A stretch of DNA of 64,000 bases from CAIKZZ01 sp036742455 (GCA_036742455.1 DAINQU010000014.1:25944-89943), one strand, 5' to 3'. Positions 25,816 through 35,120 are shown, counted from the stretch's first letter. The notes: generated by a model not told the origin, from the sequence alone. Numbers and translations are program-made.

Positions 25816-26741
25816 GAAGCGACTCCGCCAACCGTCAGGGCACGGAAGACGTCTTCCAGTTGGCCCGTTTCATGACGCAGCACCTCAATCGGCCATTCGT
25901 GACGCGCGGCGAGGGCTGCCACATCCCCAAACGGTTTTGCGCCGGGTTGAGCGATGGCGGTCAACGTACGATGAGCGGCTTCCAACTCCACGTCCTGCAC
26001 GGTCGCAAGCGCTCGAATGCGCCGGACCATGTCCGCGATATCCGGGTCACCGGACCACTCCAGGCGCACGGCGTCGTGGTGACGAGCGCTACGGGCCAGA
26101 ACACTGGGGGCGTCATCCGCCACTAATCGACCGGCCGCGATAATGACGGCGCGCCCGCACAGTCGTTCGGCCTCCTCGAGGATGTGCGTCGAGATCAGAA
26201 TGGTGCGATCCGGCGCTAACTCGCGGATCAGCGCATGGACTTCATCGCGCTGATTGGGATCCAAACCATCGGTCGGCTCATCCAGCACCAGTACCCTTGG
26301 GTTACCCAAAACGGCTGCGGCGAGAGCCACTCGGCGACGTTGCCCCTTCGAGAGCGTATCGGCCGCGCGAAACCGCACAGAGCCCAAGTCGAGCCGTTGC
26401 AACATCCCATCGATGGCGGGCCCGCGAAGCTCGCGATTCCGGATCCGGACCTCTGCCGCAAAATTTAATATTTCAATGACGGTGGCATCCGGCGGTAGCG
26501 GGGCGCCCTCGGGGAGGTATCCGAGCTCCGTTCGAGTGGTGGCCAGTCGCGGATCATGTCCGCACACGCGAATGCGACCGGCGGACGGACCAAGGTAGCC
26601 GACCACCAGCTTTAACGTCGTGGATTTGCCGGCACCGTTGGGGCCTAGCAAGCCGGTGACACCCGCTTCGATCTGCAGATCCAGCTCTGTTAACGCAGGC
26701 ACAGAGCCGTACTGCTTCGATACCCGTTCGAAGAGGATCAT
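25812..26741 (-). CDS. ABC transporter ATPase (GldA-like)
   Basis: A 309-residue ATPase with Walker A GPNGAGKST (33-41), signature LSKGQRR (130-136) and Walker B VLVLDEP (150-155). The C-terminal 80 residues are an extension common in CcmA/GldA-type exporters. It is translated with the fused permease and must power it. It is divergent from a cytochrome b561 gene. Confidence 0.94.
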   Translation of the reverse strand: MILFERVSKQYGSVPALTELDLQIEAGVTGLLGPNGAGKSTTLKLVVGYLGPSAGRIRVCGHDPRLATTRTELGYLPEGAPLPPDATVIEILNFAAEVRIRNRELRGPAIDGMLQRLDLGSVRFRAADTLSKGQRRRVALAAAVLGNPRVLVLDEPTDGLDPNQRDEVHALIRELAPDRTILISTHILEEAERLCGRAVIIAAGRLVADDAPSVLARSARHHDAVRLEWSGDPDIADMVRRIRALATVQDVELEAAHRTLTAIAQPGAKPFGDVAALAARHEWPIEVLRHETGQLEDVFRALTVGGVAS

Positions 26742-26845
26742 GGATGGCGTCTGCTTGAGACCTTCAGGTCGTACTGTCGGTGATTCTGCAAAAGTCGATA
26801 GGGACGTGCAATCATGCGCACACTGTAGTGGGAGTGGGTATCACC

Positions 26846-27553
26846 ATGAGTGACAAGCACGGAGTATCGTCCCGCGGCGCCTTGATTTGGGACCTTCCGA
26901 CACGCCTGTTTCACTGGTTGCTCGTCCTGTGTATCACCGGGGCTTTCGTCTCTCAGTGGTTTTATGAGCATATCCCGTTCTGGGTCCACCGGGCTTGCGG
27001 TATGGCCGCCTTGGTTCTCGTCGCGTTTCGCGTCTGCTGGGGGTTTTGGGGGACCCGTTACGCACGATTCGAAGATTTCCTCCGCGGTCCGCTGTCCGTG
27101 TATTCCTATTTGAAGTCCCTGGGACGGCATCCCGCCCCGCAGGTGGTGGGGCATACGCCGAGTGGCGCCTGGATGATCGTCGTATTGTTAGGGTTGGTCG
27201 GCGCGCAAGCCGTCTTGGGACTCTATTCGAACGACGAAATGGATTCGGCGGGTCCGTTGGCGGGTTGGATCAGTCATGCGACCAGTAACGGGTTCACGCG
27301 TTGGCATCACCGCATTGGCACCGTTTTGCTCGTGGCTGTCGGACTGCACATCGCAGCGGTGCTCTTCTATAAATTTGTACTGAAAGAAGACCTCATTCGT
27401 CCGATGTGGACCGGACGTCGGTTGGGCGTGCCGTTAAGCGAGGCGATCCGGACGCATCGTGGGGTCCGAGCGGTATGCCTCTTGCTCATCTGCGGCGGCG
27501 CGCTCGCTGCGTTGATCGCGTACGCGCCGCCGCTACCGGATGTACTGATGTGA
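26846..27553 (+). CDS. cytochrome b561 family membrane protein
   Basis: A 235-residue di-heme b-type cytochrome with four main helices. Likely heme ligands are the His residues in RLFHWLL, FWVHRACG, FTRWHHRIG and VGLHIAAV. Such proteins pass electrons between quinol and periplasmic cytochromes. The ATG at 26846 is preferred over the upstream frame because GGAG lies about 11 bases before it. The gene meets a cytochrome c' gene tail to tail with no base between the stops, a common partnership. Confidence 0.88.
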   Translation: MSDKHGVSSRGALIWDLPTRLFHWLLVLCITGAFVSQWFYEHIPFWVHRACGMAALVLVAFRVCWGFWGTRYARFEDFLRGPLSVYSYLKSLGRHPAPQVVGHTPSGAWMIVVLLGLVGAQAVLGLYSNDEMDSAGPLAGWISHATSNGFTRWHHRIGTVLLVAVGLHIAAVLFYKFVLKEDLIRPMWTGRRLGVPLSEAIRTHRGVRAVCLLLICGGALAALIAYAPPLPDVLM

Positions 27554-28012
27554 TCAGTCTTCCTTAAACTTATCGTGACATTCCTTGCAGACAGCCCGCG
27601 TGTCACCGACCAGCGTCTTGAGCTTCTCAAGGTCTGCCGTCTTGGCGCCTTCACTGAGCGCAGCGCTCTTCATGATAAATTTCTTGAGTAATGCATCGAA
27701 TTCCGCACGATGCTCCCAAATGGCCGCCTTGGCTTCGCTCTGACCCTTGATCGCAGAGCCTTCGGGGAACGCTTCCGGGAGCATCTCAGCGAGTGCGGCG
27801 ACCCGTGCCGCGCGGGTCGCAGCGTCGGCCTTGTCGAACGGCGCCTTTCCCTGGGCCATGGCGCCCAGAGGCGCAAAGTTCCAGGCAATCGCGCCGTACA
27901 AGCCGTGGCGATAAGAGTTCGCTTGCTCGGCCTTGGAATGGGTTTCATGAGCAACGGCTACGCCGAGACTCACGCAGAGCAGGGTAGCGATGACGACGAT
28001 GCGACGGGACAT
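27554..28012 (-). CDS. cytochrome c' family protein
   Basis: A 152-residue exported heme protein. It has a signal peptide (1-21, AVA cleavage), a YRHGLYGAI segment near the start of the four-helix bundle, and heme attachment at C142-K-E-C145-H146. Cytochrome c' binds NO and CO and may detoxify NO. The ATG at 28012 has GGAG six bases upstream; a TTG at 28024 is less likely. Its partner is probably the convergent b561. Confidence 0.9.
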   Translation of the reverse strand: MSRRIVVIATLLCVSLGVAVAHETHSKAEQANSYRHGLYGAIAWNFAPLGAMAQGKAPFDKADAATRAARVAALAEMLPEAFPEGSAIKGQSEAKAAIWEHRAEFDALLKKFIMKSAALSEGAKTADLEKLKTLVGDTRAVCKECHDKFKED

Positions 28013-28034
28013 GAATGGCTCCAATGATCAGTAG

Positions 28035-28403
28035 TTAAGCGGCGCAGAAAATAGCGATGACCGACCCTATGCCAACAGTCCAGACAAGGGAACGGAGTAA
28101 GGCGAAATCGAAAATGTACGCGAGTATATAAACGACCCGCGAGAGAACGAAGAGTTCCGCACAGTGATCGATGCGCGCCTGATTAGCATGCGCTACCGCC
28201 GCGACAAGCACAGCCGCCGCGAAGAACGGAAACGCCTCGAAGGAGTTCTTCTGCGCCGCGTTCGCTCGCGCGCGACGCCCCGTCTGGCGGGCGAGCCATT
28301 CACGCGGTTGCCGATTGTCATAGCCGCCGCCGGCCTTGGCGATACCGGTGGCGACGTACGGCAGTAAACCGGCGATCAATACACACCAAAAGGCAGGCGT
28401 CAT
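28035..28403 (-). CDS. MAPEG family membrane protein
   Basis: A 122-residue protein with about four helices. NSFEAFPFFAAAVLVA and LSRVVYILAYIFDFALLRSLVWTVG are typical of bacterial MAPEG (membrane-associated eicosanoid and glutathione metabolism) proteins. Some are glutathione transferases, but most bacterial ones are untested. Its ATG overlaps the stop of the D-aminoacylase-like gene by four bases, so the two are translated together. Confidence 0.85.
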   Translation of the reverse strand: MTPAFWCVLIAGLLPYVATGIAKAGGGYDNRQPREWLARQTGRRARANAAQKNSFEAFPFFAAAVLVAAVAHANQARIDHCAELFVLSRVVYILAYIFDFALLRSLVWTVGIGSVIAIFCAA

Positions 28404-30121
28404 TGGGGCTCCTTAGGGAACGCAGCGTGATGGCCGACCTTCGCAATATAGCCCGGACCCCGCAGTACGTGGCCCGGTTTCGCGCCGGTCATACTCCCGT
28501 CTGCGATCACCGGCACGCCGTTAACGATGACCCAATCCATGCCTTTCGACAGCTGGTTGGGCTGCGCATACGTCGCGAGGTCAGTGACGGTGGCCGGGTC
28601 GAATATCACGAGGTCGGCTGCTAAGCCGGTCTTGACGAGGCCTCGGTCGTTGAGGCGCAGGCGAGAGGCCGGCAGTGCCGTGAATTTCCGGATGGCATCC
28701 TCGAGGGAAAGTTGGTGCTCTTCGCGGACGTATTTACGCAGGATGCGCGGAAACGTACCGAAGGCGCGGGGATGGGGGTGAAACGAGCCCAGTAGCCCGT
28801 CTGTGGAAGCACCGGAACTGTCGTTATTGATGCTCGTCCAGGGCTGGCGCAAGGCTAGGGCAACGTCCGCTTCATCCATTCCAAATACGGCGCATTCGGC
28901 GGCGGCATCATCGGCGATGAGTAAATCGAAGAGCGCATCCATCGGATCAACGTGCCGCATATCTGCGACTTCCTTGATCGTCTTTCCCTGGAGGGCCTTC
29001 AGCTCAGGATTGTGCACGACGCCAACGAGGATACCCTCTGGGCCCGCGACCTCCTGCCACTCGTTATCCCACTGAGCGCTCCGTTGGTTCAGGTCTGCTT
29101 TTATCCGCGCACGGGTCACGGGATCTTTCAATCGTTCGATTAACTTGGCATTACCGCCGTCGTGTGCCCAGGGCGGTATGAACGCCGACATTTCATTGAA
29201 CCAGGCTGTGTAGGCATAGGTGTCCGCTGCAACATCCAGCCCCTCCGCGCGTGCAGCGTCGATTCGTGCAACGACGGCCGGCATGCGTCCCCAGTTGGCC
29301 TTGCCGCCAACCTTCAGATGCCAGATCTCAACCGGCACCTGGGCTTCGCGGGCAATGCGAAACGTTTCGGACAATGCCGCATCGATTCCGTCGCCCTCGG
29401 ATCGCATGTGAGTGGCGTAAATTCCTCCGCTCTTAGACGCTTCTTGCGCCAATGCAATCAGCTCTTCAGTGCTCGCATAGGGGGCCGGCGCATATTCCAG
29501 AGACGACGAGACACCCAGAGCGCCTTGCAGCATCGCTTCATGAACCAGTTCTCGCATCCGAACCAATTCTTCCGGAGAGGCGGGGCGATCGTCGTCGCCA
29601 ATAACGATTTTTCGTAACGTCGTTGCGCCGACGTAAGAGCCGAGATTAATACCCATGCCCTGCCGCTCAAGCCGCGCAAAGTAACCTGAAAAGTCTTTCC
29701 AATCAGGCGTCAGTCGATAATGTTCAAGATCGCGGCGCAAATCGTCCGCCGCAACGCCGGCCAGTGGCGCTGCCGACCCGCCTTCGCCAGTAATCTCGGT
29801 TGTGATTCCTTGATAAATTTTCGACGGCAATCGTGGGTCCACCAGAATGGTGAATTCCGACTGGCCCAGCATGTCGATAAAGCCCGGTGCGACGATTCGC
29901 CCGTGTGCGTCAATGCGCTGGCGCGCTTTCGCACGGGGAAAATGACCGATCGCTGCAATAGTTTGTCCGCGGACCGCCACATCGGCTTGATACCAAGGGC
30001 TGCCTGAGCCATCAACCACATGGGCATTCGTGATTAAGAGGTCGAAGGGCCGTTCATCGGCGGACGCCAGTGCGCTAAAAAGAACAACGAATACCGAAAG
30101 CAGTCGGCCGACGTATTGCAT
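28400..30121 (-). CDS. exported D-aminoacylase-like amidohydrolase
   Basis: A 573-residue protein with a signal peptide (1-21, ALASA) and a full N-acyl-D-amino-acid deacylase fold. The family usually has an HxH metal pair after the PGFID segment; here residues 83-87 read DMLGQ, with no His. The usual Cys in the GNCG turn is also absent (TGEGGSAAPL, 111-120). Other ligand-like His remain (IYATHMRSEGDG, EIWHLKVGG), as does the late Asp (NNDSS). It may use one metal or a different chemistry. Translation is coupled to the MAPEG gene. Confidence 0.83.
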   Translation of the reverse strand: MQYVGRLLSVFVVLFSALASADERPFDLLITNAHVVDGSGSPWYQADVAVRGQTIAAIGHFPRAKARQRIDAHGRIVAPGFIDMLGQSEFTILVDPRLPSKIYQGITTEITGEGGSAAPLAGVAADDLRRDLEHYRLTPDWKDFSGYFARLERQGMGINLGSYVGATTLRKIVIGDDDRPASPEELVRMRELVHEAMLQGALGVSSSLEYAPAPYASTEELIALAQEASKSGGIYATHMRSEGDGIDAALSETFRIAREAQVPVEIWHLKVGGKANWGRMPAVVARIDAARAEGLDVAADTYAYTAWFNEMSAFIPPWAHDGGNAKLIERLKDPVTRARIKADLNQRSAQWDNEWQEVAGPEGILVGVVHNPELKALQGKTIKEVADMRHVDPMDALFDLLIADDAAAECAVFGMDEADVALALRQPWTSINNDSSGASTDGLLGSFHPHPRAFGTFPRILRKYVREEHQLSLEDAIRKFTALPASRLRLNDRGLVKTGLAADLVIFDPATVTDLATYAQPNQLSKGMDWVIVNGVPVIADGSMTGAKPGHVLRGPGYIAKVGHHAAFPKEPQ

Positions 30122-30141
30122 GCGGGTGTCCTTTGGCGATC

Positions 30142-31788
30142 CTAATGAAGCGTATCACTCTCCAAAGAGTGCAGGCTCAGATCTACGCTCTGTACCGACT
30201 CGCCGACGCCTGCGGGTAACGGCGATCGTTCCCGGAGCATCCATAGCATTCGTTCTAACAGGAGCACGGCCGAGAGTATCGCCTCGCGATCGCTGAGACC
30301 GACAGAGCCGCTTAACAATTCTTGTCTCACTCGATCGACGAGAGCGCCGCGCTCTTCCGTCAAGGTTTCCAATAACTGCCTTGCTTCGACAGCGTCTACG
30401 CCGCACGCCTCGCTCACGACCATGAGGAGTGCGTGCAAACCCTCCACGAGCGATCGGGTGAAGGGGGGGCGCTCCGACTCGGGAACCGAGGCAAGTTCCG
30501 TTACGAACCTCGCGAGCGTCTTTTGCAAGGCCTTTAGATCGGCGAGGCGGCGACGTTCATCAAAAATATGCTCCGGTGAAAAGTCGGGATTGGCGCGCAA
30601 AATCTCCGTCAAAAATTCTTCCATGCGATGGACCAGCGCTGCACTCGCGGCCGATCTCTCCTTCAATGGCAGTGCGTCGAGCGCTCGGTCAGAGGGGTTT
30701 CGGAGATCCTCTAGAAAGTCCGGCAAACTCTGCACGAGCCGGACGTGCTCAAGACGCAACAATTCAAGTGCCGTACCCGGATCTGCCGCCGCCTCGTCGT
30801 ACAGGTGGATGGCTTTGGAGTGCATTTCTGAGGGCGATAACGGGGCGAAATACTGCGCAATGCGTACGATCGGCGTGCGCAATAGCCACGCTACTAGAAT
30901 CCCGACGATCTGAACCACCAGAAACACAACACCAACTTGAGTGGGTAGTGACGTCGTGAAAACGCTCGCGAGGCTCGCAGGGCCCATCGAATAGCTGTGA
31001 TTCTCCAGTAGGACCCATGGCAGTAGCAGTAACGAGGCCAGCCCGCGCACCAGCCCCTGTGTCATGGCCAATTGTCGAGCAGGCCCCTCGAGGCCCGACG
31101 AGATGAGCACGATTGCTGTACCGGAGCCGGCGCATGCGCCAAGTATAAGTGCTGTCATGCCGTGCAAGTCGACGAGGCCCGAAATTGCCAACGGCAGAGC
31201 CAATGCCGTGACCACGGACGATGACTGCAGTGCGATGGCTAATACATAGCCGGACAGCAATGAAACAGCCGGCGCGGATGCGGCAAACTCGACGAATTCG
31301 CGCACCCAAAAATCATCACGGACGGCAGCGACAGAGCCCTTTATTAAGGTCAAACCATACAGCAGCAAGGCGAGCCCGAAAACGGCATACACAAAGTGCC
31401 GGTAGCGTGGCGCGTGATCGAGTCCCGTAAAGAACGCAAGGCCAATGATCGCGAGCAGATAAAGGGCTACCGCGTGGACGTCCAACGACGCCAGCAAGAC
31501 CAGTGCCGACGTGCCGGCGTTCGTCCAGGCAAGCATCGTGACGGCGACGGCTAACGACAGGGCGCCCGCGCTCACGAGCCCCGTTGCGATGAACGTAACG
31601 GCACTGGTCGACTGAGTGATGGCGCCTGCCATAAGCCCAGTGACCTGCGTGACGCCCGGTCGATGAAACGCACGGGTCAATACGTGGCGAATACCACCGG
31701 ATGCGAGGTCTTTTAAATGGGTCGAGATCAGGCGCATCCCGACAAAAAACACACCGAGGCCGGCGAGCGCGCTTGCCGCCGCACTCAT
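30142..31788 (-). CDS. Na/Pi cotransporter family protein with PhoU-like tail
   Basis: A 548-residue protein. Two inverted membrane halves carry the signatures QSTSA (59-63) and QSSSVV (188-193), the sodium and phosphate sites of the NptA/YjbB family. From about residue 345 a long helical cytosolic region resembles PhoU. The ATG at 31788 is used because it overlaps the upstream stop in an ATGA junction. It is the second gene of a two-gene operon with a small membrane sensor protein, which is an unusual partner. Confidence 0.87.
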   Translation of the reverse strand: MSAAASALAGLGVFFVGMRLISTHLKDLASGGIRHVLTRAFHRPGVTQVTGLMAGAITQSTSAVTFIATGLVSAGALSLAVAVTMLAWTNAGTSALVLLASLDVHAVALYLLAIIGLAFFTGLDHAPRYRHFVYAVFGLALLLYGLTLIKGSVAAVRDDFWVREFVEFAASAPAVSLLSGYVLAIALQSSSVVTALALPLAISGLVDLHGMTALILGACAGSGTAIVLISSGLEGPARQLAMTQGLVRGLASLLLLPWVLLENHSYSMGPASLASVFTTSLPTQVGVVFLVVQIVGILVAWLLRTPIVRIAQYFAPLSPSEMHSKAIHLYDEAAADPGTALELLRLEHVRLVQSLPDFLEDLRNPSDRALDALPLKERSAASAALVHRMEEFLTEILRANPDFSPEHIFDERRRLADLKALQKTLARFVTELASVPESERPPFTRSLVEGLHALLMVVSEACGVDAVEARQLLETLTEERGALVDRVRQELLSGSVGLSDREAILSAVLLLERMLWMLRERSPLPAGVGESVQSVDLSLHSLESDTLH

Positions 31789-32483
31789 GCGCGTAGCGCC
31801 GGATCTCGCAGCATCCGCCAAAGCAATACGGCGATGAGCAGCAGCGACAGGCCTAGGGAGATCCAGATGGCCTTCGAGAGGGTGGCGAAGCGAATCATGT
31901 CCTCGTCGCGCGCTTGAGTTCGGTGGCGGACGTCGGTAGCCAGCATGTCGTTGACGAGCTGATCCAAGGCTGTATTCAGTGGGCGGTCGATGCCGCGAAC
32001 GACGCTATCAGCGCGTTCGCGAATGGCGCCAGTGAGACTGGAGTCCGGCATTGCGGCTCTATATTTCGAGCCGAGCTGCGCGTGCAAGGCGATCGCGTCG
32101 TCAATTCGAGAGGTTAGGGAATCGTCATGGACCGTCTGGGCCCATTGCATGACCGACCTCAGGCTGAAGTCCGCCGCCGATTCGGAGGCTTCAAATTCAT
32201 GCTCGGCAACTGCAAAGTCCGCGGCATTGGTGCCGCGAAGTAAGATGTTCTTCCAACTTTGCACTTGAATTTTAAACGAGACTTGGGCGCTGCGCGCTTC
32301 GTTGGCTGCTCGCAAAAGCACGGCTTGCCGCGTCTCCGCGTTGGAGTGCAATTTCTCCATCGACCACAACGCGAAAAGACTGACGAGACCACACGCGAGC
32401 AATGTCAAAACCAAGAGGCTCGCAAGTTGAACGAGCGAGCGTCGCAGGCGGGCGCGTTCGTGTGTCGAAGGTAGGGCATTCAT
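31785..32483 (-). CDS. membrane-anchored four-helix-bundle sensor-like protein
   Basis: A 232-residue protein with two membrane helices (about 15-38 and 204-226) enclosing some 165 residues of heptad-rich helix. This is the layout of the ligand-binding part of chemoreceptors and histidine kinases (4HB_MCP type). Nothing follows the second helix except a short basic tail: no HAMP, kinase or signalling domain. It is coupled to the transporter gene, so it may sense an external ligand and act directly on the transporter. I know no named family for it. Confidence 0.7.
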   Translation of the reverse strand: MNALPSTHERARLRRSLVQLASLLVLTLLACGLVSLFALWSMEKLHSNAETRQAVLLRAANEARSAQVSFKIQVQSWKNILLRGTNAADFAVAEHEFEASESAADFSLRSVMQWAQTVHDDSLTSRIDDAIALHAQLGSKYRAAMPDSSLTGAIRERADSVVRGIDRPLNTALDQLVNDMLATDVRHRTQARDEDMIRFATLSKAIWISLGLSLLLIAVLLWRMLRDPALRA

Positions 32484-32575
32484 ACGGAGTTTTCGGGTTA
32501 TCGGAGCAAGGGTTATACCACGGTCGCTTGAATGCCTGATGACCGGGCACCGAAGCCGTGCTTCCGAAGGTTCGA

Positions 32576-33448
32576 TTAGGGGGGGGCGCCCGGACGTCGG
32601 GCAGCCCGGAGCATAGACGTCGCCGCGTATAGGACGACCCCGATGACGACCCCGCGCATTAGGTCCAGGTGCCCTCCAATGGCCTCAACCAGGGGGAACG
32701 CCGCAAAAGTGCCCAAGACCCCCCCGAGGACTAGGCCAACGGCGACCGCATGGTCAAAGCGTCTGGAGCGGATGAAACCGATGCTTGCGACCGGAATGAT
32801 GAGTCCATCGCTGCCGATCATGATGGGGTACGCGGCGATGGGGTGCATGCCCAAGAACGACAACAACACCATGCTGGGAGCGTAGTTACCGATGCCCACG
32901 CACATCAAAGCACCCATGATGAAATTGGCTGTCACCGCCAGGCCAAAACGCCACCCGGTGAGGGTCATTGCCGTTCCGGAGGGGGGCATGATGCCGATGA
33001 GGCTCATTGCGAGAAAAGCGGCTGCAGTCAAAAGAGCGCAGCCCATCACGAGTTGGATATGGCGCTTCGACAGGCGGCTGACAAAGCCCGCTCCGATCCA
33101 AGCGCCAAGACCCGAACTGATGATCATCGAAAACAGCAGTAGGGGGTCCACCTTCACGGAAATCATGAAGAGGAAAGCGCCAAAAAACGACGGAATCGCA
33201 CTGCCCACATTCATGGTTCCGGGTATGAGATCGTCGTCCGGCCGCCCCCGAAGCTTAAACAGCGAGGTGATTTGGGCGTACGACCCGATGCCCAGAGTGT
33301 CAAGAAAGTTCACGACGACCCCGATCAAGACGTCGCCGAGCTGCGGCCGAGAGGAAGGCCGGTGGTGGCGAGTGGAACGTACCCAGGCCGCCAGAGCGGC
33401 CACATGGGCGAGGGCAACCGTTCCGTATAGAAGCCACTGCATCTGCAT
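32576..33448 (-). CDS. TauE/SafE-type membrane permease
   Basis: A 290-residue protein with about eight helices and the two-repeat pattern of the TauE/SafE (sulfite or anion exporter) family: GVVVNFLDTLGIGSYAQITS in the first half and MGALMCVGIGNYAPSMVLLS in the second. The substrate is unknown. It starts divergent from the GT39 gene across 127 bases. The preferred ATG has no strong ribosome site, and a second in-frame ATG lies two codons later. Confidence 0.83.
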   Translation of the reverse strand: MQMQWLLYGTVALAHVAALAAWVRSTRHHRPSSRPQLGDVLIGVVVNFLDTLGIGSYAQITSLFKLRGRPDDDLIPGTMNVGSAIPSFFGAFLFMISVKVDPLLLFSMIISSGLGAWIGAGFVSRLSKRHIQLVMGCALLTAAAFLAMSLIGIMPPSGTAMTLTGWRFGLAVTANFIMGALMCVGIGNYAPSMVLLSFLGMHPIAAYPIMIGSDGLIIPVASIGFIRSRRFDHAVAVGLVLGGVLGTFAAFPLVEAIGGHLDLMRGVVIGVVLYAATSMLRAARRPGAPP

Positions 33449-33575
33449 GATGAGCTGATTCCCCCCGCCCGGTGAAGTGCACGAAAAACCCAGGTTATAG
33501 CAGCCCGTATCTTGTCACAAAACGTTCTTAAGATGGCCTCGGCCCTTTAGGGCTTCCGTTGAAGGGTGCCGAACG

Positions 33576-35120
33576 ATGAATCTCGGAATGACTTCTGCAT
33601 CCGGGTCGCGGAGTGTCCCACTGGGTCCCTGGCAACAGGAATGGGTGTGGGTTGCACTATTGATCGCTGCCACCTTTGCCCTGCGCCTACTGCTCGCCAT
33701 CAGCGTCGGATTGTCCGTCGACGAGTCGTATAGCACGGCGGTGGGGCAACATTTCTCGCTGAGTTATTACGATCACCCACCGGCGCATCTTTGGTTAGTC
33801 GGCGGGGTAACCCGCCTTTTGGGTTCCCAGGCCCCGTGGATCGCGCGGATGCCGTTTATGCTGTTGGGAATCGGCTCAACGGTCATGCTCTACCTGCTGA
33901 CTCGCCGTAGTTTCGGTATCGGCGCCGCGCGATGGTCAATCCTTGCGTTCTCCGCCGCGCCGTTCTTTTCGGTGGGATCGTCGGGCTGGGTTCTACCCGA
34001 TGGACCGTTGGTATTCAGTGCCCTCGCCGCAGCGCTAAGCTTCCGACGGGCGCTGGATGATGATCGGTTGGAGAATTGGTTATTGTGCGGGCTCGCGGTG
34101 GGGTTCGGCCTGCTCTCGAAATACCTGATGATCGTTCCTGTGCTCGGGTGTTTGCTGTTCCTCATCGGCCAACAGCCGAAGCGATTGCTCACGGTAAAGC
34201 CGTGGTGTGCGTTGATGACAGCCCTCACGGTCTTCTCACCGGTACTGATTTGGAACGCTACGCACCACTGGGCCTCTTTCGCGTTCCAAGGCGGTAGAGC
34301 TTCGTTCGAGGGATGGCACCCGAGTCAGGCATTCGCGCTCTTCGTCGCGAGCGTTCTCTATGTTGGGCCGTGGACCGCCGCATTGAGTCTGCGTGCGCTG
34401 AACACAGTGCTGAGGCCGCCACGCGACCCCGAAGTTCTCTGGTTTGCATGTCTAGCGCTTCCCGGCATCGTCGTGTTCTCAGTCCTTTCGCTGTGGGCCC
34501 ATGTCTTGCCGCATTGGCCGATGATTGCGTGGCTCTTCGCGTTTCCCATGGTCGGTCACCTCCTGTCCGAGGCAGAGCAGGCGCCCGTTGGACGTCATCG
34601 ATGGCAGGCGTGGGCAAAAGGTTCGTTCGGATACCTCGCATTCCTCCTCTTCTTTGCGATCAGCGATGGCCGTTTTGGACTGTGGGATCGTTGGCTACCG
34701 GGCTTCCCGTTGAACGATCCCCTAACGGAGTTGCTGGATTGGAAGGAGATCAAACCGACGGTTGACCGTTTAGAGACTGATCACCCCGGCGCCGTCATCG
34801 TGGTGCAAAGCTTTGTCGACGCGGGGAAAGTCGATTACGCCCTCGGGGAAACTTTGCCAGTCGTCTGCCTATGCGATGATCCCCACCACTACGGCATTCA
34901 GTATCCAGTCGCGAACTATATCGGGCGAGACGCGATCATCGTCGCAAATGCGCGGCGTAAAGACTGGTATGAACGGGCGCAACAACGTTTCGATTGGGTG
35001 AGCACACCGATACGGCTAGATATCCATCGTAACCGGGGAGTTGCCGTTCAAATTGACGTCAGCGTTGGCCACAACCTCTCGATAACCCCGCGTGAGATCG
35101 CGCCAAAACCAGTGACGTAA
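33576..35120 (+). CDS. GT39/ArnT-like membrane glycosyltransferase
   Basis: A 514-residue protein with about eleven helices. The first periplasmic loop holds VDESYSTAVGQHF and YYDHPP, the acidic and DHPP segments seen in dolichyl-mannose-type (PMT) and ArnT transferases. Such enzymes take a sugar from a polyprenyl phosphate and place it on a periplasmic acceptor. GAAGGG lies nine bases before the ATG. Its last 105 bases are antisense to the end of the PAP2 gene. Acceptor and sugar are unknown. Confidence 0.84.
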   Translation: MNLGMTSASGSRSVPLGPWQQEWVWVALLIAATFALRLLLAISVGLSVDESYSTAVGQHFSLSYYDHPPAHLWLVGGVTRLLGSQAPWIARMPFMLLGIGSTVMLYLLTRRSFGIGAARWSILAFSAAPFFSVGSSGWVLPDGPLVFSALAAALSFRRALDDDRLENWLLCGLAVGFGLLSKYLMIVPVLGCLLFLIGQQPKRLLTVKPWCALMTALTVFSPVLIWNATHHWASFAFQGGRASFEGWHPSQAFALFVASVLYVGPWTAALSLRALNTVLRPPRDPEVLWFACLALPGIVVFSVLSLWAHVLPHWPMIAWLFAFPMVGHLLSEAEQAPVGRHRWQAWAKGSFGYLAFLLFFAISDGRFGLWDRWLPGFPLNDPLTELLDWKEIKPTVDRLETDHPGAVIVVQSFVDAGKVDYALGETLPVVCLCDDPHHYGIQYPVANYIGRDAIIVANARRKDWYERAQQRFDWVSTPIRLDIHRNRGVAVQIDVSVGHNLSITPREIAPKPVT

